Of a stretch of DNA of 64,000 nucleotides, positions 1-12,500 are shown in pieces. Position 1 is the stretch's first letter. Every line of letters starts with the position of its first letter. The notes under the pieces are model-generated. The model saw only the letters and a list, made by a program, of their open reading frames with translations, was not told the DNA's origin and did no database searches. The position numbers and the translations under genes are program-made. Origin of the DNA: Colius striatus (Eukaryota > Chordata > Aves > Coliiformes > Coliidae); the NCBI RefSeq assembly GCF_028858725.1, contig NC_084762.1, forward strand, positions 5,279,374 to 5,343,373, given 5' to 3'.

Positions 1-334
1 AGCTTCTTGCAAGAATTACCAGCAGGAGAGGGAATTTATACAGGTTTGATTTAGTGAAAAACCCAGCGTTAGAGCACTTGAGAACAGGGTTAGAATTTGG
101 TGTTGTAAAACCTCCTCGTTAACCACTTCTCAATGCAATGTTAATACTTGGTGTTGCGAGCAGCGTGGCTGTTGTAATCAGATGAAACCCTATCTAGGTG
201 AGGAAGAAGTTAAATTTGGCTTCTCTATTTTTGTGCCCAGAACTTGGCAATAGCATGACTGTTGAAAGAAAACAGGTTTTGTCTTCTTTGAGCTTGTCTA
301 TAGGGCAGCTAATTGTTTCCCCGGTCGTGTTTAG
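1..334 (+). other. NUP153: NUP153 intron, left edge of window
   Basis: Non-coding sequence that ends in the acceptor TTTAG at 330-334. I see no repeat or RNA gene in it. Upstream NUP153 exons lie outside the window. Confidence 0.8.
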
Positions 335-583
335 AACCATCCACGAGTAGATCTGCGTTGAACTTCTCCGATGTGTTAACAAGGCCGTCTCTTCATCGGA
401 GCCATTTGAACTGTAGCATGCTGGATTCTGCAGTACCACATTGTCAGCCCTCTACGTCATCTTCCCTTGGCGTTGGCAGTCCTGGACTGTCTCTTGTAAA
501 AGAAATCAAAGATTCTACCTCTCAGCATGATGATGACAACATCTCAACAACCAGTGGTTTCTCCTCTAGAGCATCTGATAAAG
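335..583 (+). CDS. NUP153: NUP153 coding exon w1 (N-terminal region)
   Basis: The first two bases complete a Glu codon. The exon then encodes [24 protein letters not shown], a serine-rich stretch and [20 protein letters not shown], nearly identical to human NUP153 at about residues 112-195. It ends ..SDK plus one base at the donor G|GTAACT. This is part of the N-terminal region that targets the protein to the nuclear pore and envelope. Confidence 0.95.
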
Positions 584-3500
584 GTAACTTTCGTGTTCTC
601 TAATTGATTTTTTCCAGTAACGTGAACTCCTTTACATTCTTTAATATTCCACATCACTTCAGTGAGTAAAGTAGGTGAATGTCAGCTTTGGATGTTAGAA
701 TTAAATGGATTTTTTAGTACTTTAGAAATATACAATCCTGTCACCTTTTTAATCATGCTTTGGAATATGTTTATGAGACCCTGATGTTGCAAAGAATTGG
801 TTCTGATAAACACACTTGTAGATAGGTTATCTGTGACTCTTAAACTGAGACAGTAGGAACTGAAGACCACTTCCAACCTGTTTGACAGACAGGTTGATTG
901 CCTAGAAGGAAGACTGACTCAGAATATCTGACAACTGGTTAAATGGGAGTAAATACAGGTCACAAATAGAAACACAAAATGTTTTCCTGTGTTTTCACCA
1001 GGAGTCATAAAGGAACTATTCTGACTGAACAAGTTTTGGGCTGCTTTTTTTGCCTTTCTAGGTAGAAAGCCTCAGCTGTCAATATTGCCATATCTTTGCT
1101 GAATTCGATAAGGAATGTGCACCCAAATAAAGGTTGTGCTGATATAGATGGGGACCTAGGTGATCTCACTGAGAAAGGGCAAACAGCAGGTTTGCAGCTT
1201 TTTCTAGACCCCTATATAAACAGGTATTGAGGCACGCTCAGCAAGCCCTCTGGAAAACATATTTTTACAATTCAGAGCCGATGGTGCCAGGGTTTAGCAA
1301 CGTAACCTGAGTTTCCTAAAGCTCTCTGGTGTGTCTCCATAAAACATACATGGAAAATGGTTGGTTCAGCCTTCGGGGAACTTTTCAGATTTGAAACCTG
1401 TATCATCCTTACCTATGCTGGCCTCTAGCCCTTTACCAACATAAAAACAACCTAATACCAGTGTAGATGCACTGGTGTGGATGCAATTCCTTTTTATTTT
1501 ATCGTGAAAGAAGTAACAATAAAATTGCTGTGAGTTGGAAGCATGCTATTAACTTATTGGGCATGCTTTTGAAACATTACTGAAAGGGAACGTATTTGTA
1601 GTTCTCTGAACAGATTTCAGGTTCTGAGTTGATACTTGGTTTTCATACCATATGTGAAATCGATCTGATTGAAGAAATCTGAAGGTTAGAGTGCTGGAGA
1701 AATGAGTACTTGAGGACTTTGTCACTCTGTAAGACTTATTTTTCTGTTAAAGAACTGTGGATTAAAGAACAAGTGTGATGTTTAATATTAAAGCTCTCTG
1801 TGTACACAAAGCATTTACATACAACACGTGTCGTTTTGACAGATATCACCGTTTCAAAAAATACTTCAGCACCACTGCTCTGGTCCACAGAGGCTGAAAG
1901 ATCTCATTCACTCTCCCAGCATCCTGCAACTAGCTCTAAAAAACCTGCCTTCAATTTATCTGCTTTTGGATCTCCCTCTCCTGTAAGTACCACACAGCCT
2001 TCATTTGAATCGATTGGAATGCCTAGCTGTTTCCCTAACCACTTGTCATAATACCTTTCTGCAGTCCCTTGGAAATACTTCTGTCTTTAAGACAAGCCGA
2101 CTTGGGGATTCTCCGTTTTACCCTGGAAAGACCACTTATGGTGGTGCAGCTGCAGCAACGAGGGAGACAAAAGCACGAATTGCTCCTTATCAGGTGTGAG
2201 AACAGTAGTGCAATGAGAGGGCAAAATGTAATTGCAGTGCAGAAATGCTTTTCATTTTGGTATCATTCAGGTAGCTCTTGGAAAGAGTTACTTGCCCCAA
2301 AGTAGCTGGAGTGGATAAAAAATACCTTTATTTAAAATAGATAAATAAATAGTCAAAAGAAACTTTACTAAGGAACTGGAAATAAGAGTTTGCTGACTCT
2401 ATTCTGGCAGTCTGTTTCTACCATGGAACAAGGGGATAAGTTCCTGACTTCGGGGAAACCTTGAAACTTGTGATTTGTTCTGACTTGGTGTTAAACCAAA
2501 CATCAGAACACTAAAAACTTCCCATAAGCTAGGAGCTCTCTTTGGGCAACTGGTTTTATTGTTTACAAAATAAATGTGGACTATGCTGAGGAGAGAGGAA
2601 CCAAAATAGCAGGCTTGTAAAGGACAGAGTAACCTGGGTGTTGTTGCACGCTGTGGGTTACAGCGAGTCTTGCTTGTGTTTCGTACGTGCTGTAGGGTCT
2701 GCCTCCTCCATGTAGCAGCGTGGCTTGCTTGAGGGGTTTAATGTAGTTTAAGGCAACGAAGTCAAAGTAAAATAAGTAGGTTTTTTTAAAAGATGTATTC
2801 AAAGCCGTGTGGTACAAATGAAAGTTCACTTTTTTCGGTGTAATGTGTTTAGATCTGTTTCAGTTCCAATCAGATCTCTCTCTTTTTAAACACAGTAAAA
2901 AGATTTGTAGTCAGCTGTGATCTTGGGGGAAGGGAGGAAATGAGAGAAGTAAAACTAGAAGTACCTGATGGTGATTACATGCATTGGTTTTGAGACGGTA
3001 CACTGAAGCATCACGAAACTCTGAGATCTGTTTTGTTACTGAAAGTACTTTCTGCAGCACAAAGCTTTGCTGCAGTTCTGTTTCCCTGATTGCTGCTTCA
3101 GAGACCCTACAGGCTTAATGTCTTTCCTTTTATGACCTTTTACATTTAAGTCATGCTTTTGATGCTTTATCCCATGTGCAAGATGTGTGAGACCCCACTT
3201 GAAAAAGGTTCATAGAGTATATATTCTTCATGACTTGAATGCCCAGTGAGTGCGTTTTTCTCTGTCATCACAAGGTTATTGGTTATATCATCAGTGTAGC
3301 CATAGGACACAAAATACACATGTGGTTAAGTCAAAATCAAGCATCCTAACATTTGCAATGCTAATTTTTCAGCCCCCAGTAAGAAGACAAATGAAAGCTA
3401 AGCAAGCAAGTGTGCAGTCCTACGGTGTGACAAGCTCCACGGCACGGCGCATCTTGCAGTCATTGGAGAAGATGTCAAGTCCTTTGGCGGTAAATGGTCC

Positions 3501-6500
3501 TCCTTGGGATCTGCTTTATCTGATGTGTTTGAGAAACCTAGTACCTGTGCCAGTATAGGCAAGTGAAGATCTTCCTTATGTAGTGTCCAGTTTAATTGAG
3601 TCTGCTGTTTTTTCAACAGGATGCTAAAAGGATTCCCTCTTCTGTTTCCAGTCCTCTGTCTTCTGTAAGTCGATCACCAAACCCCCACGTTTTTGTTTTG
3701 GTTTTTTCTCTTATGAAATAAACAGTCTTCTAATATTTAGGCTTTTTTTTCCCCCCTTAGCCTGTGGACAGGAGTGTGCTGAATATGACTAGCTTCCAAT
3801 CCAAACGAAATCAGGTAAGAACCAGTAGCAACTTAAACTGAGCTAGATAGCTTTCTGTGCTTTATAGCTGTTAGAAGAAATGGCTCAAACCTCGATGACA
3901 GCACACGTATGAATGCAGGTTAACATTAACATTAGGTGAGTTGTAGCTGCTTTGGCTATGTGGAAACTGCTACAAATCTCTTTTCTACCCACACTAGATG
4001 AAGGACTGTGAAGATTACTCAGGTTGAGAATTATTTTATCTATGTGTGGTGCTGTCTTGATATGTCAGTCAAGAACAACTTCTCTAGAACAAACAAAGTA
4101 GTTTTATCTTGTCCTGCAACTCAAGGCTAAGTTGCACCTTCCTTTTTCTGTTTAGGAAATCTTTCTCCTGCAGAAATGACCAGAAATAGAAAAATATTGA
4201 GTGATCACACAAACCTTGTGGAGATTTGCATCTTCATTTTGAGCAGAAGTCTAATACTTAACATGTTTTTATTACTACTCAGGGAAATTGGTCATTGTGG
4301 TCACTTCTGTAACCATCCGTTCCTAAATCCTTATTTGAGTTAGTTGAATTGTAAAACCCACAAAAGGTCACTTCAAGGTCAGGAAACTGAAAGAACAAAA
4401 ATGTGTTTTCTCTTCCATGCAGACTTTTCATCTGCTGTTTTAATGAGGAAATGGGTAGAATGTCTCAGGTTTCTGTGCTAACCCCTCGATTAGAATTATA
4501 ATAACAACTTTTACAATCACTTAAGAGTTTATAAACATCTCGGATTTCCTGCATCATCTTTCACTACATACTGAATTACAAGAATGTTGAAAAGTAGAGC
4601 ATATCATTTCTTTACTGCAAATATTATCCAGATAATTGAAAACAAAGCTGGTATGGGCTGTCAGTTAACTTGTGGAACTACACCTGTGATGAGGCATTAG
4701 GAAAGATCTGCCAGATTTGCAGGGTAGAGCCTGACGTCAGTCGGAAAGTGAATGTTGCAAACAGCTGTTGCTGGGTAAAAGTAGAGAAATTGTCTCTTCA
4801 TAATACTAGAATTCATAAAATTTGGCAGGGGAAGGGTAGCCCTTGATGAGAAAGGGAAGAGAGGGTTGTGTGTGCCAAGGAGAGGTTGAGTGTTTCCCTG
4901 CTAAACAAATGTATGGTTGACAGAACACTTGAACACTCCAGCAAGACTTTTGCAGGTATTTCTTGTGCTGTTTTTCCTATTTTGAGGATCTGCACCAGGC
5001 AGAATAGTTCTTAGTGTATTAAATACCTTACTGGGGGACTTTTGTCTTTTTCATTGTAGATTCCTGTCTTAACTAATTTGATACCTACAAGAAGGCCACT
5101 GGCCTAGTAGATATAGGGAAGATGATGGTTGTTCTTTTGGGGTTTAGTAAGGCTTTTGTGATATTCTGCCTCATGGCATCCTTCTGGAGAAGTTGTCCAG
5201 CTGTGAGATGAGTGGATTTATGATGCGTTGGGTAAAGAACTGGCTGAAGGGCAGCAAGCAATGAGTGGTAATGAATGGGGCTACATCTGACTGGTGACCA
5301 GTCACCAGCAGTGCTCCTCGGGGCTCAATCCTTGGGCCAGTGCTGGTCAATACTTTTGTCAGTGATCTGGAGACAGAGGTTGAATTCACCATTAGCAGGT
5401 TTGCTGACCATACCAAACTGGGAGGTGCACTTCTAAATCATTTTCATTAGGTACTGAGACCGATGGGAAATTTAGGACTCTGTAAGTTTTTAAATCAGTA
5501 TATGCTGTGGTAATAAATTGTTTGTTTCTTCCCTTTCAAAGATGGAATCTCAGTATCCACCTGTCCAGAAACTCGTGACACCAAAGGCAATCCTGCTGTC
5601 AGCGAATCGGACCCAATATTTTAAACCATCTCTGAGTCCTGCTACCGATCCCAGCAAAGTTCACCAGAGAGTAGACCTAAAGCACAAAGTAAGTACATTT
5701 TCTGATCCCTGTCTGCCTGTTTTTCACAAGCTCAAAATGTCTCTAACCAATTTTTACAGTAAGGTAATCTTGCTTGACGAAGAGGACCAATAATATGCTT
5801 GAGATAAGCTTTAAGACAATGGGAACCATTGTGAAAGATTTCTTGAGGTTTTATAGATTTAATTGTATTTTTTGAACAGTAAGTGGCTGGTGATTACTTT
5901 CAGAATCATAGAATGGTAGGGGTTGGAAGGGACCTTTAGAAGACCATCCAGTCCAACTCCCCTGCAGAAACAAGGTCACCTAGACCAGGTTGCATAGGAA
6001 CGTGCCAGGCTGGTCTTTAAGACTTCCAAGGAAGGAGCCTCCACAACGTCATGATGTGCTCTTGGGTTGTGTTGGGCTGTGCAGTGAAAGTATGTTAAAA
6101 GTACAGAAGCAAGATCTTTGTTCTAAGTGAGATTTCTGACAATTATACCTTGTGACCACTTTCTTGTTTACCCATCCTGATCACTTTGATGTAGATGTGA
6201 GTCCCTGATAAACCTTCCTTGAAACAAAATTGGCATCTCTTTCAGATAAATACCCATCCATGGTTCTGGTATCAATATGAATGTGCAAATGGCCTGGTGT
6301 TAAATCTATGGGCTTTCTAGGATGGAGATCAAAGTGAGGAGAAAACTTAATAAAAAGTCCCAAAGCAAGACATGTGTGGTTGGTTGTGTTTGCTTATGGA
6401 TGTAGTTCATAAGTTCAGATAAATATTGAAATAAATTCAATTTAAATTGCAGGGCATGAGGGAGAAGAGTTTTCCTCCAGAACAGCGAGTAAAACCATCT

Positions 6501-9500
6501 GAAAGGTATGACATCTGTTAAGTTAAAACATTTGAAAGCAGAAATCTCCCTCCTTTGTCACTCCAATCTGCTGCTTGTCTTCCTTTGGGAGGGCAGTAAC
6601 AGTTCTCAATGAAGGGAATGGAAAATACAGTGAAAAAACTGTATTCCAAGAGACTTGTACCATTGATGTGTCTTGAAGTTTAAGGGTCAACTGTTCATAG
6701 AATCATAGAATGGTAGGGATTGGAAAGGACCTTTAGAGATCATCTAGTCCAACCCCCCTGCAGAAGCAGGGTCACCTAGATCAGGTCGCATAGGAACATG
6801 TCCAGGCGGGTCTTGAAGACCTCCAAGGAAGGAGCCTCCACAACCCCTCTGGGCAGCCTGTGCCAGGGCTCCCTCACCTGAACAGTGAAACCATTAAGTT
6901 GGAGTCTGAAAGGTTTTTCCTAAAGGAATTATTCTTTCTGAAAGATTCTTTGAGGTAAAGTGACTTTTACAGTTCAAGAGTAGATTCAGTTTTAGTTTGT
7001 TTAAAAAAAAAACAAAACAAAACCCAAAGCCAAAAATCCAGAGGAAGATCAGATTTTAATGTTCCTTTCATGGCCAAGCCTATGAGTTTGCATGAAAATC
7101 AAGACCCCTCTAGAATCATCTGAGGCTAAGTGGCAACTTTCCTGGAATTTTGTGGTTTAGAGGTAAGTTGTTAATGATATTACTTCTTGAGGAGCTTGTT
7201 TTTCCCATCTGGGCATCTTTTGGGTAGTGCTGGAATTAAGATACTTTGCATGCAAAGGATACCTTTCTGGAGGAATTGTGCCCCTGTTTGGTTGTCTCTG
7301 TCTTACAAGCCATTCTTATGTTCCCTTGGGCATTCTTTGGCTTGCAAAAAGCCCCCTTTGTTTTGACATGAAATAGTTTAACTTCACAGCAACTGCCTTC
7401 TCACAGGGGTGTAAGAGATTGACTCTGTGATCTTGGCATAGGTGCAAACAGATGTTAGGTTTTAATTGTGAGTTCTCAAACTGTTCTAAGTTTTCTTTGG
7501 TAGAATTCTTTTCTCCTCTGTGCAGAAGAGAGATCCATCAAACTGCTACTGCTTTTGCTTTGGTCCACAAACTTTAAAATTCTTTTCCAAAGCCAGTGTC
7601 TGTGTTGGATGTCATGTTCTTGAGCAGAAACTCGACACTGGTAAGGGGCAGCTGGCCAGAGTCCCTTTGAGCAGCTAACCTGCAGTACTTTGCTACATCT
7701 CTGTTCAGCCTCCCAAGGGCTATTTAGTTTTTAAACCTGAGTCAGAGCTGTAGATTGGACTTAGTGGTTTGAAGAGAGAAAGCTGTCTTTGCCCCTTGGA
7801 AGGTGACAGGTGTTAACAGAGAAGAGGAATATGAATTATTATAGACAGGCTATAATTGTCTGAATCAAGCTCCATTTTGACATTAGAGTTTTTTTCAGAA
7901 TTCAAATTGATTGTCAGTTTGGATGAGAGAAAAGTTTGAGCATATGGCCTTAAGGCTCTGGCTTCCTCTCAGTGGTTACAGTGCTAAGCAGACTGTTTGC
8001 AAGTATCTGACAAGTTTAGACCAATTCTCTTCATCAGTCTTCTGGAAATTTGACCTGATGTCTTCCAGTATGATCAAATGTAATGACTGACTGCTTGGCT
8101 GCAGGATAGACTTTGATATGGTAATTTTCCCCAGGGATGCTTCATTTGGATGCTATACTTCTTTTTATTGTTGTTATTCCCTAGTTGATTTGCTTTGGGG
8201 TGTGATTGTGGGTTTTTGAGAGGGGTTTATTTGTTTTGAGGATTTTTTTTGTTTCTCTTTTCCCTTCCCACTTGGGTTAGGAAATCTTTCTGGTTGGTTC
8301 TAGGCTTTTGTAATGAACAGAGAAATGCTTTTGTATGCCTTACAAAAAGGATCTGTATTCATGTCTGAAAAGACTTCTGGAATGTTGGCACACCTCTGCT
8401 GCTTCTGCTGATGGCCCCAGGAAAGCCAGAGCTGCTTCTGAAGCCTTTGCTGTATTATCTTGCCACACAAGTTTAAGCCTCTCTATTCCATAAGAGCTGT
8501 CAGCAGCATTTCATACACATATACAGAGGCAAGCTTTCTCCCCACACCCCCTTATATATTTGTAGTTGTTCTTTTATATCCCTGCAAAGATACACACTCA
8601 TCACAGAAAACTGGCAGTCAAAATTTCCACTGTCTGGGCTATTAAAAGGAAACATTAGAAAATAACAGTCTAAATCAGTTCTTCTATTTCAGGTCTTCTG
8701 GCTTAGTCATTGTTCCTCTATGGATGTTGTGACTGTCTCTTACGTGTGTCTTGCTCATTGCTGTGCTTTTTAATGCAGCTTTTGCTGTTGAGAACATGAG
8801 ATACCAGCATTTAGAAACCCTGCAACAGATTCTGATTAGAAGGTGTCAGTTCTAGGAGTAATAGTGACTATAATAGCTTGAAACACTTCATTGATAAGTC
8901 GATTTACATTTTTTTGTTCTCTTTTTTCCCCATCCTCCTCCTTCCACCTATGTGTTGCTATTCTGTGCCAGCAATTTGACTTACCCCAAATTCAGTACTC
9001 CTGCATCCAACGGCTTGTCTTCAGGAGGAGGAGTGGGTGGTGGTGGCAAGATGAGAAGGGAAAGAGGAGTCCACTATGTATCAAAATCTGAACAAAACCA
9101 ACAGGTAAGGGACTCTTGAGTCAATTGCTCTCAGTGTATTAACTAGCTGAGTATGCCAGCTTTATTGCCTCATAGTTATTTATAATAATGCCACCTTAGT
9201 TTTGTGTGGGTTGGTTTTTTTCCTGTGGGTTTTGGGACAGGTTCCAAATTATTTATCTGTTTAAATATCTCAACTTCAGTTTTATATTTTTGAACTCTTT
9301 AATCATATCTTGGAGATGCTTCATACTGTAAAGTTTCTCATTAGCATATGAATGGATGATTTTTGGTGGAGGTTCATAGAGTTTTTATAAAGGAATTATG
9401 TTTGAAACAAGTGCCAAGTGAGTAAGCAAAGTTCATTTGATTTCTTATTTCATATTTAAGTCATGTAGATACAGGCCAAGAGTCTGAAGCAGGAGACAGT

Positions 9501-12500
9501 GTTCTGCATGTCTGCTAATGATCACTCACTTAAACTCACTGTAAGAGGGGTTTTTTCCTTGAAAAGTCCGTTTAATGGAGCTATGGTCATGACTATCCTG
9601 AAGATGATTTTTCTGATCAGGTGTTATGAAAGTTGCCTGCTCCTGCATCTCAAATAGAAAAAAAATGAAATCATTCTTTCTGTCAAAATGAAGAAATAGT
9701 AAATAATGGAGACCATTTCTACAGTAATAATGGTCTGAATAGTGAGGTCCATAGACTCTTTCAATCAAACCTGTGAAAGAAGAAAGCTGCAGGATACATG
9801 ACATTTCTGCAGGAGCAGCTTGGATCTCTGCTTAAGCACTTCTGGGCAGATCTTGGTGCTACTGTGCAAATGGTGGTTAGGTTGGCTGTTCCCATTTAAA
9901 CTCTTAACTAATTGAATCTTGGTACTCGGATAGTTGAAAAGACAAGGGTAAGTCCAGAGTTTTTAAGGGACACTGGCTTCTGAGTTTTAAACTTGCATCC
10001 TGATACATGATGCAGAGTAGACTGATAAGGGTGTGATCTTCTGTGCTGCTAATCAGGCTTTCAGCATTTTGTGCTTTGGTTTGGAGGTTTTGGTAGTGAG
10101 GAACCCATATGCTGCTTCAAATATCTTTTGTCAAAGTTCACTGCAGTAATGACTCAGAACCTTTGGCATCTGTCCTGCCTAATTTTACATGAGATACTTT
10201 CTCGTCTGTCTTGAGAGTGTACTCTTAATTGAAGAGATGAGAGGATAACTAGAAAGGATTATGTTTCTCTAGATCTTTGAAGTACAGAAAACAAAAGTAA
10301 ATCTGATCTGTGCCCTTCTCTGTTCTGCACAGGTAATGGCTTTGAACTTAGATTAATCTAAGTCACCTATAATCAATAAATCCTCTGTTATATTTAAAAC
10401 TCTGTTAAGAAATTACAGGTGGGACCAGGTGGGAAGGTAGTATGTCTTGTCAACTTTATTTTTTCACATTTACAACTATGAAAATTCCCACCTAGGAAGC
10501 AGAGGAACCAGTGCTACCGAAAGTACCCCTGCCCATCAGCACTGCATCGCTGCCTTCCTTCACTTTCCATGCCGGTTCTGTCTCACTGTCACCAAGCGCT
10601 AGTTCAACAGCCATGATGAACAAGGTAAATCTTTGTGGATTTGTGGTGAATCCTTTGTGTTTTTTTAGGGTGAATGTACATCATCTTTGTGGCATGTTAA
10701 CTTCTTTTTGAGCACTTCGTGGTGCTCCTGAAACTAATTGGCATTAGTTCGTATCCTGTTGAATGAATCGGGGTTGTATGTCAATCTGGAGGTTTGGGGA
10801 CAGGTTTTCATTCTGCCTCTGTCCATCTTATACTTTTCAAACTTTGACTTCACCTAAATGTACACCTGCTTCAAATGTTGTGGAGATTCTGTTGGGGTCT
10901 TATGCCAAGGGAAATTATTCAACTAGAGGTAGTATTAGTGGTCATATAAGCCTAGTGTCTGTTGCAGAGTACATGTTTTTCTATGGTTGGAAGCAGGCAC
11001 CTGCTTTAATATCTCAAGGTGTTTGCTGAAGTTCTGACTACTTTTGAGCCGAGTTATTTGAAGGTTCTTAAGCTGCCTGGTCTGCTTTTCCATATATTTG
11101 ATATATCTAAATGAAAGTGGGACCTCAGGTTTTTCTCTTGGTGTGTGGGATTTGATTTTGATGATCCTGTACTATGTGCTCACTTGCAAGCTTCACTTTA
11201 TTTTATTATAACTCTTATCTGGGGACTAGAAGTGAATATCAAACGTCAGATTTCCCAACTTCACTGCAGAACATCTGTCAGGCAGAGAATTCAGGTAGCT
11301 GTTAACTGTTTTGCCAGGGTGTTTTTCTTTTCGATAACAAACCTCGATGCTTCTGAAAATGCAGGTACAACCAGCAAGTAACGCTGGCAGTCCCGTGTTC
11401 AGATTTTCATCTCCAATTGTGAAATCTACTGAGGCAGAAGTGCTACCTCCGTTGTCTGTAAGTAAAATAAAGCTCAACCTCCTGTCAAGGCTTTAGTAGA
11501 ACATTGTAGAACAATAAAGCAGAATTGGCCCTGATGATGAGGAGAAGAAATATACAGTTTTCTGGCTTATAATTTGACATCCAGCACGTACACCAAAAGT
11601 TTGAAGGCTGGATTTCAGATTATTGGTTTTGTGTGAAACTTGATTAAAGTGTCTGTGGTTTCAGAATCTGAAAAGTCTCCCTTTTTTTTTTTATAGCAGA
11701 TTGGGTTTACATTTAGTGTTCCTGTTGTAAAATCAGCAGAGCTCTCTGGATCCAGTGATACACCAGTGACGTCCTTACTTAATCTAGGTAACAGAAGTTT
11801 TGGCATTTCAGATCTTAAGTGCTGATTGATTTATTTATTTTAAACATTAATAAAACCCCAAATCTGTCCTTTCTGAGCATATCAGCAGTTCCAAGCAAAG
11901 TGTGTTCTCAGTGACAGCTCTGCTTTGAACCGAATTGTAATTATAGGTTGTTTTAAACGCGGTCGAGTTTTGAGGATTCTTAACATGAGAACCATGAAAG
12001 TTGGAAATTCTAGTAAATGTGGATGTGTTTTAAATGGATTTCTTTGTGCAAGTTATTTTCTCTTTTCTTTTAAAGATACCACCACTGTAAACAGCACCAG
12101 CAATAAGAAGGACAAAGAGGAATACGATGGTCCCCCCAAACCTGCGAAGGTCTTAAAGGAAGGGAGTGTGTTAGACATTCTAAAAAGCCCTGGTGAGTAA
12201 TGTATTCCTTTTAAAAAAGCATTGCTAAACACCCACTAGAACTGCATTGATTTTAGTATTTTTTTTGTAATAAAACCCCCAACCACAACAGTAAAAACCT
12301 CACTGTGTCACAGTTCATGCAACGTCAGCTGGAAAGGCAAACACAGGAGAGTGTTACGTTAAATGCTGTGACTGTTAAGGTTGATCTCCCCTTCTATTCC
12401 AAGTGGCTTTTATTGCTGAAAGGAAAGCTGCAAGTTCTAACCAGATGCATTGCTTTACGTGTTAGGATGTAAGTGAAGTATAAAGAGAGTTAGTCAATAA

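Noticed and set aside
1205..1220. TATATAAA-like string as a promoter
   Set aside because: It lies in an intron without CpG enrichment, initiator or a downstream exon of its own.
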